From positions 1-64,000 of the forward strand of contig NZ_JBIGHW010000001.1 in the NCBI RefSeq assembly GCF_043555875.1: a stretch of 64,000 bases of DNA. Direction: 5' to 3'. The first letter of the stretch is position 1. Each line of letters begins with the position of its first letter. A model generated the notes under the pieces. It worked only from the letters and a program-made list of their open reading frames with translations, had not been told where the DNA came from and did not search any database. A program made the position numbers and the translations under genes. Below, one piece after another: positions 53,932 through 61,785 of this stretch. The DNA comes from Pelomonas margarita. Its GTDB lineage: Bacteria; Pseudomonadota; Gammaproteobacteria; Burkholderiales; Burkholderiaceae_C.

Positions 53932-53976
53932 TTCATCCAGATGATGGTGTGGATATTTAGAATCCACGAAATGGAT
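53932..53976. promoter_or_regulatory. Two-part nod-box-like operator (LysR/cluster 2 side)
   Basis: TTCATCC at 53932-53938 and ATCCA-N5-TGGAT (ATC-N9-GAT) at 53962-53976 lie in the gap between divergent cluster 2 and LysR genes. The second half overlaps the LysR ATG (53971), implying autoregulation. It matches 47253-47297 at 31 of 45 positions with identical 30-base offset. Confidence 0.7.
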
Positions 53977-54876
53977 ATATCAAAGGTCGACCTGAATCTG
54001 CTGGTGAGCTTTGATGCAATGGCGGAGCACCGCAGCGTGACCCGTGCCGGCGAGGCCATCGGCCTGAGCCAGCCCGCGATGAGCGCGGCGCTGAACCGGC
54101 TGCGTGCGCTGTTTGGCGACCCGCTGTTCGTCAAGACGGGCAGCCACATGGAGCCCACGCTGCGCGCGCAGGCGCTGGCGCCGCATGTACGGCGTGTCGT
54201 GGAGACGGTGAAGACCGAGATCCTCAACAGCGCCGAGTTCGACCCCACCACCAGCGAGCGCACGTTCACGCTGATCACGCCGGACATCGGCGAGATGCAT
54301 TTCGTGCCACCCCTGCTGGAGCATCTGGTGCAGGCCGCGCCGCGGCTGCGGCTGCGTGTGGTGTCGCGCCCGCGGCTGGCGGCGTCAGAGGCGCTGGCCT
54401 CAGGCGCGGCGGACCTGGCGCTGGGCTACTTTCCGGATCTGGACAGTGCCGAGTTCTTCCGCCAGAAGCTGTTCGACAACCACCATGTCTGCATCGTGCG
54501 GCGCAACCACCCGGGCGTCGGTAGCGAGCCGTTGACGGTGGACGCCTACCTCGGCATGCGCCACGTGCTCGTCAAGCCGGAGGGGCGGGCGCATGTGTTC
54601 GAGCAGTACCTGCAGCAGCAGGGCCTCAAGCGCGATGTGGCGCTGGAGATCTCACACTTCATGAGCCTGCCGCCCATCATCGAGAGCAGCGACCTCATCG
54701 CCACGGTGCCGCGCGACCTTGCCGACATCTGCTCCCGCTATGCGGAGCTGCGCATCGTGGAGACGCCGGTGCGGGCGCCGGTGATCCCGGTACACCAGTT
54801 CTGGCACCGCCGCGCGCACAAGGATTCGGGCACCGTGTGGCTGCGGGCCGGCATCCAGCGGTTGTTCGCCGTCTGA
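53971..54876 (+). CDS. LysR-family regulator, NodD/FdeR-like
   Basis: A 301-aa LysR regulator beginning MDISKVDLNLLVSFDAMAEH, the opening typical of NodD/NahR-type proteins, with an HTH around residues 20-45 (SVTRAGEAIGLSQPAMSAAL). It is divergent from cluster 2 and overlaps a nod-box-like dyad. NodD and FdeR respond to flavonoids, so a flavonoid-type inducer is plausible here. An in-frame ATG at 53941 exists, but the 53971 start matches the family. Confidence 0.88.
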   Translation: MDISKVDLNLLVSFDAMAEHRSVTRAGEAIGLSQPAMSAALNRLRALFGDPLFVKTGSHMEPTLRAQALAPHVRRVVETVKTEILNSAEFDPTTSERTFTLITPDIGEMHFVPPLLEHLVQAAPRLRLRVVSRPRLAASEALASGAADLALGYFPDLDSAEFFRQKLFDNHHVCIVRRNHPGVGSEPLTVDAYLGMRHVLVKPEGRAHVFEQYLQQQGLKRDVALEISHFMSLPPIIESSDLIATVPRDLADICSRYAELRIVETPVRAPVIPVHQFWHRRAHKDSGTVWLRAGIQRLFAV

Positions 54877-54898
54877 GCCAGCCGCCGGGCCAACGGCC

Positions 54899-55885
54899 CT
54901 AGAACTCCTCGGTGTCGATTTCGGCTTGCGTCGCGGCGTTGTAGCGCGCGCCGTGCACGGTGCGTGGGTTGATCAGCGCGTCCAGGCGCCGTAGCGTGGC
55001 CGCGTCCAGCGGCAGGCGCGGGGCCAGCGCCAGATCCCGCACATGCTCGGGGCGGGCCGTGCCCGGGATGGGCACGATGTCATCGCCCTGATGCAGCAGC
55101 CAGGCCACTGCCAGCGTCGCGGCCGTGCAGCCCAACGAGGCGGCTTCCTGGTCGAAGGCGTCCAGCAGCGGCAGGTTGGCCGCGAAGTGCTCAGGTGCAA
55201 AGCGCGGCATCGCGCGGCGGATGTCCTTGGGCTCCAGCCCCTGCACGCTGCGCAGCTTGCCGCCCAGGAAGCCGCGGCCCAGCGGGCTGAAGGCCACGAA
55301 GGCGGTGCCCAGTTCGCGGCAGGCCTGCAGCGCGGCGATCTCGGGGTTGCGGGTCCACAGCGAATACTCGCTCTGCACCGCGGCGATAGGGTGCACGGCA
55401 TGCGCGCGTCGCAGCGTGGCGGCCGACACCTCCGACAGGCCCAGCGCGCGGGCCTTGCCCTGCTGCACCAGCTGCGCCATGGCACCCACGCTGTCCTCCA
55501 CCGGCACGGCCGGATCCAGGCGGTGCAGGTAGAGCACGTCGATGACGTCGGTCCTGAGCCGCGTCAGGCTGGCCTCGACGCTGCTGCGGATCGTGTCGGG
55601 CCGGCCGTCGATGACGCGCTGCCCGTTGACGCCGTGCATGCCGCATTTGCTGGTCAGCACGATGCGCTCGCGGTGCGTGGCCAGCACCTCGCCCACCAAC
55701 GCCTCGTTGGCGCCGAAACCGTAGAGCGCCGCCGTGTCGAACAGCGTGATGCCCTGTTCCAGCGCCGCGTGCAGCACCGCCGCAGCCACGGGTCGGGGCG
55801 GCGGCACGCCGTAGGCGTGGCTCAGGTTCATGCAGCCCAGGCCGACGGCCGAGACGTCGAAGGGACCGATCTTCCGGGTCTTCAT
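54899..55885 (-). CDS. Aldo/keto reductase
   Basis: A 328-aa aldo-keto reductase barrel with GLGCMNLSHAYG, the catalytic Asp53-Tyr58 type pair in FDTAALYG, Lys in LTSKCGM and the NADPH site IPGTARPEHV. It reduces an aldehyde or ketone with NADPH. It follows ligC 10 bases downstream and is the last gene of the Lig operon. It may reduce a side product of ring cleavage; this is not established. Confidence 0.88.
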   Translation of the reverse strand: MKTRKIGPFDVSAVGLGCMNLSHAYGVPPPRPVAAAVLHAALEQGITLFDTAALYGFGANEALVGEVLATHRERIVLTSKCGMHGVNGQRVIDGRPDTIRSSVEASLTRLRTDVIDVLYLHRLDPAVPVEDSVGAMAQLVQQGKARALGLSEVSAATLRRAHAVHPIAAVQSEYSLWTRNPEIAALQACRELGTAFVAFSPLGRGFLGGKLRSVQGLEPKDIRRAMPRFAPEHFAANLPLLDAFDQEAASLGCTAATLAVAWLLHQGDDIVPIPGTARPEHVRDLALAPRLPLDAATLRRLDALINPRTVHGARYNAATQAEIDTEEF

Positions 55886-55895
55886 GGGCGGGTCT

Positions 55896-56855
55896 TCACG
55901 CCGCGTTGAGCTGCTGCTCGAGCTGGTGCAGCACGCGGTAGCAGGGCAGTACCTGGGACACGCTGCCATTGGGCTCGCGACCCTCGCGGATGGCGGCGAA
56001 GAACTCGCGGTCCTGCAGCTCGATGCCGTTCATGGACACGTCCACCTGCGACACGTCGATCTTCTCCTCCTTGCCGTTGACGAGGTCGTCGTAGCGGGCG
56101 ATGTAGGTGCCGGTGTCGCCGATGTAGCGGAAGAAGGTGCCCAGCGGGCCGTCGTTGTTGAAGGACAGGCTCAGCGTGCAGATCGCGCCGTTGGCAGCCT
56201 TGAGCTGGATGCTCATGTCCATCGCGATGCCCAGCTGCGGATGGACCGGGCCCTGCATGGCATGGGCCTGCACGACGGGGCTGCCGGCCTGGTAGGCGAA
56301 CAGATCCACCGTGTGGGCGGCGTGGTGCCACAGCAGATGGTCGGTCCAACTGCGCGGCTGGCCCAGCGCGTTCATGTTGGTGCGACGGAAGAAGTAGGTC
56401 TGCACGTCCATCTGCTGGATGTTGAAGTCGCCGGCGGCGATCTTCTTGTGCACCCACTGGTGGCTGGGGTTGAAGCGCCGCGTGTGGCCGCACATGGCCA
56501 CCAGGCCCGAGGCCTGGGCCACCTGAACGACTTCCTCGCCATCGGCCAGCACATCGCACAGCGGGATCTCGACCTGTACATGCTTGCCGGCCTTCAGGCA
56601 GGCCAGCGTCTGGCTGGCGTGCATCTGCGTGGGCGTGCACAGGATGACGGCGTCGACCTCGGGCCGCGCGAGGCTGTCGGCGAGCTCGGTCGTCACATGA
56701 CCGATGCCGTACTTCGTGGCGACTTCCTGGGTCTTGGCCAGGTCACGGCCGATCAGTGAGACGACCTCGACGCCGTCGATGTTGCTGATGCCGTCCAGGT
56801 GTTTGATGCCGAAGGCGCCGGCGCCGGCCAGGGCCACGCGGATGGTCTTGCTCAT
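55896..56855 (-). CDS. ligC: 4-carboxy-2-hydroxymuconate-6-semialdehyde dehydrogenase
   Basis: A 319-aa Gfo/Idh-fold dehydrogenase. GAGAFG at 11-16 binds NADP, and the segments GHTRRFNPSHQW, FFRRTNMNALGQ and HHAAHTVDLFAYQAGSP are characteristic of LigC/PmdC. It oxidises the hemiacetal of the ring-cleavage product of protocatechuate to 2-pyrone-4,6-dicarboxylate. The usual E-K-P is E-I-P here, as in LigC. It lies 10 bases after ligB. Confidence 0.95.
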   Translation of the reverse strand: MSKTIRVALAGAGAFGIKHLDGISNIDGVEVVSLIGRDLAKTQEVATKYGIGHVTTELADSLARPEVDAVILCTPTQMHASQTLACLKAGKHVQVEIPLCDVLADGEEVVQVAQASGLVAMCGHTRRFNPSHQWVHKKIAAGDFNIQQMDVQTYFFRRTNMNALGQPRSWTDHLLWHHAAHTVDLFAYQAGSPVVQAHAMQGPVHPQLGIAMDMSIQLKAANGAICTLSLSFNNDGPLGTFFRYIGDTGTYIARYDDLVNGKEEKIDVSQVDVSMNGIELQDREFFAAIREGREPNGSVSQVLPCYRVLHQLEQQLNAA

Positions 56856-56865
56856 AAGCGGTTCC

Positions 56866-57732
56866 TCAGGAGTTCTCGAGAATCAGATGGCCCACCGCCG
56901 TGTTCGACGCGGGCACGTGATAGAAGCGGTGCGCGACCTTGGGGGCCGCACCACCGTTGATGTCGGCCATCGCGCCGCGGGCGATCAGCCACATGACGAG
57001 CTCGATGCCCTCGGAGCCGGCCTCGCGCACGTACTCGTCGTGCTTGACCTGGGACAGCGCGTCGGGCTCGGCGATGAGGCGATCCAGGAAGCGGTTGTCC
57101 CACTCGCGGTTGATGAGGCCGGCGCGCGGGCCCTGCAACTGGTGGCTCATGCCGCCGGTACCCCAGATCTGCACGTTCAGGTCGGGCCCGTAGGACTCGA
57201 CGGCGCGGCGGATGGCCTGGCCCAGCATGAAGCAGCGCCGGCCCGACGGCACCGGGTATTGCACGACGTTGACCGCGAACGGGATGACCGTGCAGGGCCA
57301 GGCACCCTGCACCGGGTCGGGCTGGCCGCACATCAGCGACAGCGGCACGGTGAGGCCATGGTCGACGTCCATGCGGTTGACGATGGTGAGGTCGAAGTCG
57401 TCCTGGATGACGCTGTGCGCGATGTGCGCAGCCAGGTCGGGGTGGCCGATCACGGGGGGCACCGGGCGCGGGCCCCAGCCCTCGTCGGCGGGCTCGAAGC
57501 GGGCTGCGGTGCCGATGGCGAAGGTGGGGATGAAGTCGAGGCTGAAGGCCGTCGCGTGGTCGTTGTAGACGAGGAAGACGACGTCTGGCTTGTTCTCGGT
57601 GAACCAGCGCTTGGAGAAGTCGTAGCCGGCGAACAGGGGTTGCCAGTAGGGTTCGGCGGTCTTGCCAAGATCCAGCGCCGCGCCGATGGCGGGCACGTGG
57701 GACGTGTAGACGGAAGCGGTGATGCGGGCCAC
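56866..57732 (-). CDS. ligB: Protocatechuate 4,5-dioxygenase beta subunit
   Basis: A 288-aa type II extradiol dioxygenase beta subunit, which opens protocatechuate between C4 and C5 using Fe(II) and O2. His12 (TSHVPAIG), His59 (NDHATAF) and a Glu at about 241-244 are the expected iron ligands and His197 (GMSHQ) is the catalytic base. It starts with GTG at 57732 after AGGAGAGG, 2 bases after the ligA stop. It forms an alpha2-beta2 complex with LigA. Confidence 0.95.
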   Translation of the reverse strand: MARITASVYTSHVPAIGAALDLGKTAEPYWQPLFAGYDFSKRWFTENKPDVVFLVYNDHATAFSLDFIPTFAIGTAARFEPADEGWGPRPVPPVIGHPDLAAHIAHSVIQDDFDLTIVNRMDVDHGLTVPLSLMCGQPDPVQGAWPCTVIPFAVNVVQYPVPSGRRCFMLGQAIRRAVESYGPDLNVQIWGTGGMSHQLQGPRAGLINREWDNRFLDRLIAEPDALSQVKHDEYVREAGSEGIELVMWLIARGAMADINGGAAPKVAHRFYHVPASNTAVGHLILENS

Positions 57733-57734
57733 GG

Positions 57735-58175
57735 TTACTTCCTCTCCTGGCCGGCCTGGCCTTGGGGCTGGCGGTGCGCCTGGGCGTCGCCGTCCTCGCC
57801 GATGCGGCGGTTGCCTTCGATGGAGCGTCCACCGGCCACCATCATGTTGCGGTACTCCTCTTCGGTCATGCCGGTCATGCTGCCGGCCATCTGCTGGAAG
57901 CTCTTGCCGTCGGTGGCGCCGATCTTTGCGAGGAAGTAGATGTTGCCGCCCAGGCGCATGCACTCGTTGAGGTCGCGCGCCATCACGGCGGCCTTCTGGG
58001 CGTCGGTCATCGGCCACTCGTCGAGATAGGCGCGCTCGTCCGCCTTGAAGCGGGCGCGGTTGTCGGCCTTCATCAGCGACATGCAGAACTGGTTGAGCCA
58101 GTAGCCCTTGCGGGACTGCTCGGCGTCGAAGATGGTGGTGCCTGGGATGTCGAGATAGGACTTTTCAAGTGGCAT
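57735..58175 (-). CDS. ligA: Protocatechuate 4,5-dioxygenase alpha subunit
   Basis: A 146-aa small helical subunit (SRKGYWLNQFCMSLMKADNR, then GGNIYFLAKIGATDG and MTGMTEEEYRNMMVAGGR). It caps the active site of LigB and shapes substrate binding. It is placed directly before ligB. A separate ALPHA gene is normal for the Lig/Pmd type. The C-terminal tail is rich in Gln/Arg and probably disordered. Confidence 0.94.
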   Translation of the reverse strand: MPLEKSYLDIPGTTIFDAEQSRKGYWLNQFCMSLMKADNRARFKADERAYLDEWPMTDAQKAAVMARDLNECMRLGGNIYFLAKIGATDGKSFQQMAGSMTGMTEEEYRNMMVAGGRSIEGNRRIGEDGDAQAHRQPQGQAGQERK

Positions 58176-58205
58176 GGGGTGTCCCTTGGATTTCAGTGTT
58201 CGCTG

Positions 58206-58322
58206 CGGGCCGAGCGCTGGGCCGGTCCCAAACCAGCCCGCCATGGCGATGTGCTGGCGGCTCAACGCCGCGAGCATCGCCGTCCCCTCGTGGAACCGGC
58301 CAAGGTACGCCTTGGACGGGGG
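58206..58322 (+). repeat. Intergenic repeat, copy 5 (long form)
   Basis: GGGCCGAGCGCTGGGCCGGT, the long-form insert (GATGTGCTGGCGGCTC...GCCGCGAGCATCGCC), CCCCTCGTGGAACCGGCC and GGACGGGGGG. It occupies the 148-bp gap between ligA and ligI. The central CCCCTCGGGG is altered to CCCCTCGTGG, so the copy has decayed somewhat. Confidence 0.75.
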
Positions 58323-58323
58323 G

Positions 58324-59235
58324 TCATTCTTCCGGCCAATAGAGGCGCATCGGGTTGTCGACGAGCAGCTTGCGCTGCAGCTCGGTGGTGGGCGCGATGT
58401 GCGGAATGAAGTCCACCAGCAGGCCGTCGTCGGGCATGTGGTCCTTGAGGTTGGGGTGGGGCCAGTCGGTGCCCCACAGCACGCGGTCCGGGAAGGCCTC
58501 GACGACGCGGCGCGCGAACGGGACGACGTCGCGGTAGGCTGCCTGCTCGCCGTCCAGCGCGCGTGGGCCTGTGACGGACAGCCGCTCGGGGCAGCTAACT
58601 TTGCTCCACACGTTGCCGTGCTCGCGCATGAAGCGCAGGAACAACTCGAACTCGGGGCCGTCCACGGGCTTGCTGACGTCCGGGCGGCCCATGTGGTCGA
58701 CGACAACCGTGGTGGGCAGCGCGGTGAAGAAGTCCCACAGCTCGGGCAGGTCGACGGCCTCGAAGTAGATGACGACATGCCAGCCGAGCTTGTGGATGCG
58801 GCCGGCAATCTCCATCAGCTCGTCCTTGGGCGTGAAGTCCACCAGCCGCTTGACGAAGTTGAAGCGCACGCCGCGCACGCCGGCCTCGTGCAGCTCCTGC
58901 AGCTCGGAATCGCTGATGCTGCGCTTCACCGTGGCCACGCCGCGAGCCTTGCCGCCTGAGGCCCGGCAGGCATCGACCATGGCGCGGTTGTCGGCACCGT
59001 GGCAGGTGGCCTGCACGATGACGTTGCGCGCAAAGCCGAGGCGGTCTCGCAGCGCGAACAGCTGATCCTTGCTGGCGTCGCAGGGCGTGTACTTGCGCTC
59101 AGGCGCGAACGGGAACTGCGCGCCAGGGCCGAACACGTGGCAGTGCGCGTCGACGGCGCCAGCCGGTACCTGGAAGCGCGGCTTGATCGGGTCGGCGTAC
59201 CAGTCCAGCCAGCCAGGGGTCTTGGTGAATGTCAT
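58324..59235 (-). CDS. ligI: 2-pyrone-4,6-dicarboxylate lactonase
   Basis: A 303-aa amidohydrolase-superfamily enzyme that opens 2-pyrone-4,6-dicarboxylate to 4-oxalomesaconate. Active-site segments are VDAHCHVFGP (His31, His33), VDHMGRPD and WGTDWPHPN (Asp), the pattern of LigI. Length is normal. It lies 6 bases after the ligK stop and before the repeat preceding ligA. Confidence 0.94.
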   Translation of the reverse strand: MTFTKTPGWLDWYADPIKPRFQVPAGAVDAHCHVFGPGAQFPFAPERKYTPCDASKDQLFALRDRLGFARNVIVQATCHGADNRAMVDACRASGGKARGVATVKRSISDSELQELHEAGVRGVRFNFVKRLVDFTPKDELMEIAGRIHKLGWHVVIYFEAVDLPELWDFFTALPTTVVVDHMGRPDVSKPVDGPEFELFLRFMREHGNVWSKVSCPERLSVTGPRALDGEQAAYRDVVPFARRVVEAFPDRVLWGTDWPHPNLKDHMPDDGLLVDFIPHIAPTTELQRKLLVDNPMRLYWPEE

Positions 59236-59241
59236 GTCAGC

Positions 59242-59925
59242 TCAGTCGATGTAGCGCAGGCCGGCTTTCGCCAGCGGCTCGCGCATCTTGTACATGTCCA
59301 GCCCCAGCACGCCGGACGCCAGCCTGTCGCGCTTCTCGCCCTCGAAGCTCTCGCGCTTGGCGGCGGCCTCCAGCGTCTCGACGGCACGCGCCGCGGGCAC
59401 GCAGACGACGCCGTCGTCGTCCGCGACGATGACGTCGCCCGGCGTGACCCACATCCCGGCGCAGACCACCGGGATGTTGACCGAGCCGATGGTGGCCTTG
59501 ATCGTGCCCTTGCTGCTGATGCACTTGCTCCAGACCGGGAAGCCCATCTGCTGCAGCGTCTTCACGTCGCGCACGCCGGCGTCGATGACCAGCGCGCGCG
59601 CGCCGCGGGCCTGGAAGGACGTGGCCAGCAGGTCTCCGAAGTAGCCGTCCGTGCACTCGGCGGTGATGGCGGCGACGACGATGTCGCCGGGTTGGATCTG
59701 TTCGGCCGCGACATGCATCATCCAGTTGTCACCCGGATGCAGCAGCACGGTGACGGCCGTGCCGGACACTTGCGCGCCCGGATAGATGGGGCGCATGTAG
59801 GGCTTGAGCAGGCCCACGCGGCCCATGGCCTCGTGGACAGTGGCGGAACCCAGCGCGGCCAGGCCGTCGGCTGCCGCGCGGTCGGCGCGCTGGATGTTGC
59901 GGTAGACGACACCGAGTTCGTACAT
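59242..59925 (-). CDS. ligK: 4-carboxy-4-hydroxy-2-oxoadipate aldolase / oxaloacetate decarboxylase
   Basis: A 227-aa RraA-fold class II aldolase that splits 4-carboxy-4-hydroxy-2-oxoadipate into pyruvate and oxaloacetate. The metal and substrate segment GDLLATSFQARGARALVID and then GVRD contains the conserved Arg and Asp. It lies 2 bases after ligJ and precedes ligI. It completes the pathway to central metabolites. Confidence 0.94.
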   Translation of the reverse strand: MYELGVVYRNIQRADRAAADGLAALGSATVHEAMGRVGLLKPYMRPIYPGAQVSGTAVTVLLHPGDNWMMHVAAEQIQPGDIVVAAITAECTDGYFGDLLATSFQARGARALVIDAGVRDVKTLQQMGFPVWSKCISSKGTIKATIGSVNIPVVCAGMWVTPGDVIVADDDGVVCVPAARAVETLEAAAKRESFEGEKRDRLASGVLGLDMYKMREPLAKAGLRYID

Positions 59926-59927
59926 GG

Positions 59928-60956
59928 TCAGAGTCCCTTGGCTTTCAGTTGCGCGTCCAGGCGCGGGAACACGCGGCGGGCATTGCCCTCGTACACCAGC
60001 TGGCGCTCCTCGTCGGTGAGGTTGGCCGTGGCCTCGACGTAGCGCTTGGTGTCGTCGTAGTAGTGGCCTGTCTGCGGGTCGACGCCGCGCACGGCGCCGA
60101 TCATCTCGCTGGCGAACAGGATGTTCTTGACTGGGATCACGTCGGTCAGCAGGTTGATGCCCGGCTGGTGGTAGACGCAGGTGTCGAAGAAGATGTTGTT
60201 CAGCAGGTGCTCGTCCAGCAGCGGCTTCTTGAGCTCCTGCGCGAGGCCGCGAAAGCGCCCCCAGTGGTAAGGCACGGCGCCGCCGCCGTGGGGAATCAGG
60301 AACTTCAGCGTCGGGAAGTCCTTGAACAGATCACCCGTCAGGCACTGCATGAAGGCCGTGGTGTCGGCGTTCAGGTAGTGGGCGCCCGTGGTGTGGAAGC
60401 AGGCGTTGCAACTGGTGGAGACGTGGATCATCGCGGGGATGTCGTACTCGACCATCTTTTCGTAGACGGGGTACCAGTGGCGGTCGGTCAGCGGCGGGCT
60501 GGTCCAGTGGCCGCCAGACGGATCGGGGTTGAGGTTGATGCCGACGTTGCCGTACTGCTCCACGCACTTCACCAACTCTGGGATGCAGGTGGCCGGATCC
60601 ACGCCGGGCGACTGCGGCAGCATGGCCGCGGGCACGAAGTGGTCGGGGAAGAGCTGAGCCACGCGGAAGCACAGCTCGTTGCAGATGGCGGCCCAGGTGG
60701 CGGAGGTGTTGAAGTCGCCGATGTGGTGGGCCATGAAGCTGGCGCGCGGGCTGAAGATGGTCAGGTCCGAGCCGCGCTGCTTCATCAGCTTGAGCTGGTT
60801 GGTCTCGATGGACTCGCGCAGCTCGTCGTCGCTGATCTTCAGGCTGCTGGCGCTGGGTGCCTTGGACGGGTCTTTCAGGCCGGCGATCTGCAGGTCGCGC
60901 CAGGCGCCCAGGGCGGCTGGCGCGGTCGTGTAGTGGCCGTGGACGTCGATGATCAT
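59928..60956 (-). CDS. ligJ: 4-oxalomesaconate hydratase
   Basis: A 342-aa amidohydrolase-superfamily hydratase that adds water to the enol form of 4-oxalomesaconate. IDVHGHYTTAP (His6, His8), AMIHVST and PHGGGAVPYHWGRF are the zinc-site segments of LigJ. The ATG at 60956 begins the conserved domain. It comes 35 bases after the ModA-like gene. Confidence 0.93.
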   Translation of the reverse strand: MIIDVHGHYTTAPAALGAWRDLQIAGLKDPSKAPSASSLKISDDELRESIETNQLKLMKQRGSDLTIFSPRASFMAHHIGDFNTSATWAAICNELCFRVAQLFPDHFVPAAMLPQSPGVDPATCIPELVKCVEQYGNVGINLNPDPSGGHWTSPPLTDRHWYPVYEKMVEYDIPAMIHVSTSCNACFHTTGAHYLNADTTAFMQCLTGDLFKDFPTLKFLIPHGGGAVPYHWGRFRGLAQELKKPLLDEHLLNNIFFDTCVYHQPGINLLTDVIPVKNILFASEMIGAVRGVDPQTGHYYDDTKRYVEATANLTDEERQLVYEGNARRVFPRLDAQLKAKGL

Positions 60957-60991
60957 GGGCAGGGTCTCGGGGTCGTTGCGTGTTCGGTGAA

Positions 60992-61690
60992 TCAGTGCAG
61001 CGCGGGCACGGGGCGCATGCCGTGCTGTCGCTTGAGTGCTGCGGTGGCCGGGCTGGCCATGAAGTCCAGCAGCGCCTGCGCGGCGGCAGGCTGCGCGGCG
61101 CTGGCCGCGACGGCGCCGCTGAAGCGGCTGACGATGTCCAGCTCGGGCGGCATGCTCAGCATCGTGATGCCGCCGACGTCCATCAGCTCGCTGAACTGCT
61201 GGAAGCCGATCTCCGCCTCGCCGTCGGCGACGAGCTGGCCCACCGGCACACCGGGGCGGGCCTGCACGAGGCGGTCTTTCAGCGTGCCAGCCAGGCCCCA
61301 CTGCTCGAACAGCTGTAGCAGCGCAGTGCCGCTGGGGCCCGTGGAGTAGCCAATGCGGCGCGCCTGAAGCAGCGTGGCCCGCAGCGCGGCCTCGCCGCTG
61401 ACGTCCGGTGGCGTGCCGCCGGCGCGCACGGCGATGGCCATGCTGGAGTCGGCGATGGGGCGCACGCTGCCGGGCCGCAGGCAGCCGGCGGCCAGTAGCT
61501 TGGCGATAGCGTCGCTGGCCAGCACCACCACGTCGACGGCCTCGCCTTCTTGCACGCGCCGCGCGGCATCCACGCCGCCCAGGGATTGCAGGTGCGTGGC
61601 CGGTGCGCCGGCCTGTGCATGCGCCTGCGCTAGCGCGGCCAGCAGGTGGCGCGTGGCCATGGACGAGATCAGGGTGAGAGCTGCACTCAT
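60992..61690 (-). CDS. ModA-like solute-binding-fold protein, no signal peptide
   Basis: A 232-aa type 2 periplasmic-binding-protein fold resembling molybdate-binding ModA (LGGVDAARRVQEGEAVDVVVLAS, STGPSGTALLQLFEQWG). No signal peptide is visible and there is no ABC transporter nearby, so it probably works in the cytoplasm. It opens the Lig operon where other species have the tautomerase gene (LigU/GalD, PrpF type). It might be a displacement enzyme for that step or a ligand sensor; this is inference. Confidence 0.75.
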   Translation of the reverse strand: MSAALTLISSMATRHLLAALAQAHAQAGAPATHLQSLGGVDAARRVQEGEAVDVVVLASDAIAKLLAAGCLRPGSVRPIADSSMAIAVRAGGTPPDVSGEAALRATLLQARRIGYSTGPSGTALLQLFEQWGLAGTLKDRLVQARPGVPVGQLVADGEAEIGFQQFSELMDVGGITMLSMPPELDIVSRFSGAVAASAAQPAAAQALLDFMASPATAALKRQHGMRPVPALH

Positions 61691-61723
61691 GGGGAGCGAT
61701 TTTTCGCAGTGCAGTCCTATCAG

Positions 61724-61745
61724 GCTAGGTCTGGCTGCGGCTAGC
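61724..61745. promoter_or_regulatory. Inverted repeat GCTAG-N12-CTAGC in the lig/LysR gap
   Basis: The 95-bp gap between the divergent ModA-like and LysR genes contains GCTAG (61724-61728) and CTAGC (61741-61745), inside an outer CTATC / GATATAG pair. It is a plausible LysR operator controlling the lig operon. Confidence 0.5.
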
Positions 61746-61785
61746 AGATATAGCGGCGCGGCATGGCATCTGCCAAGATGGGGGC

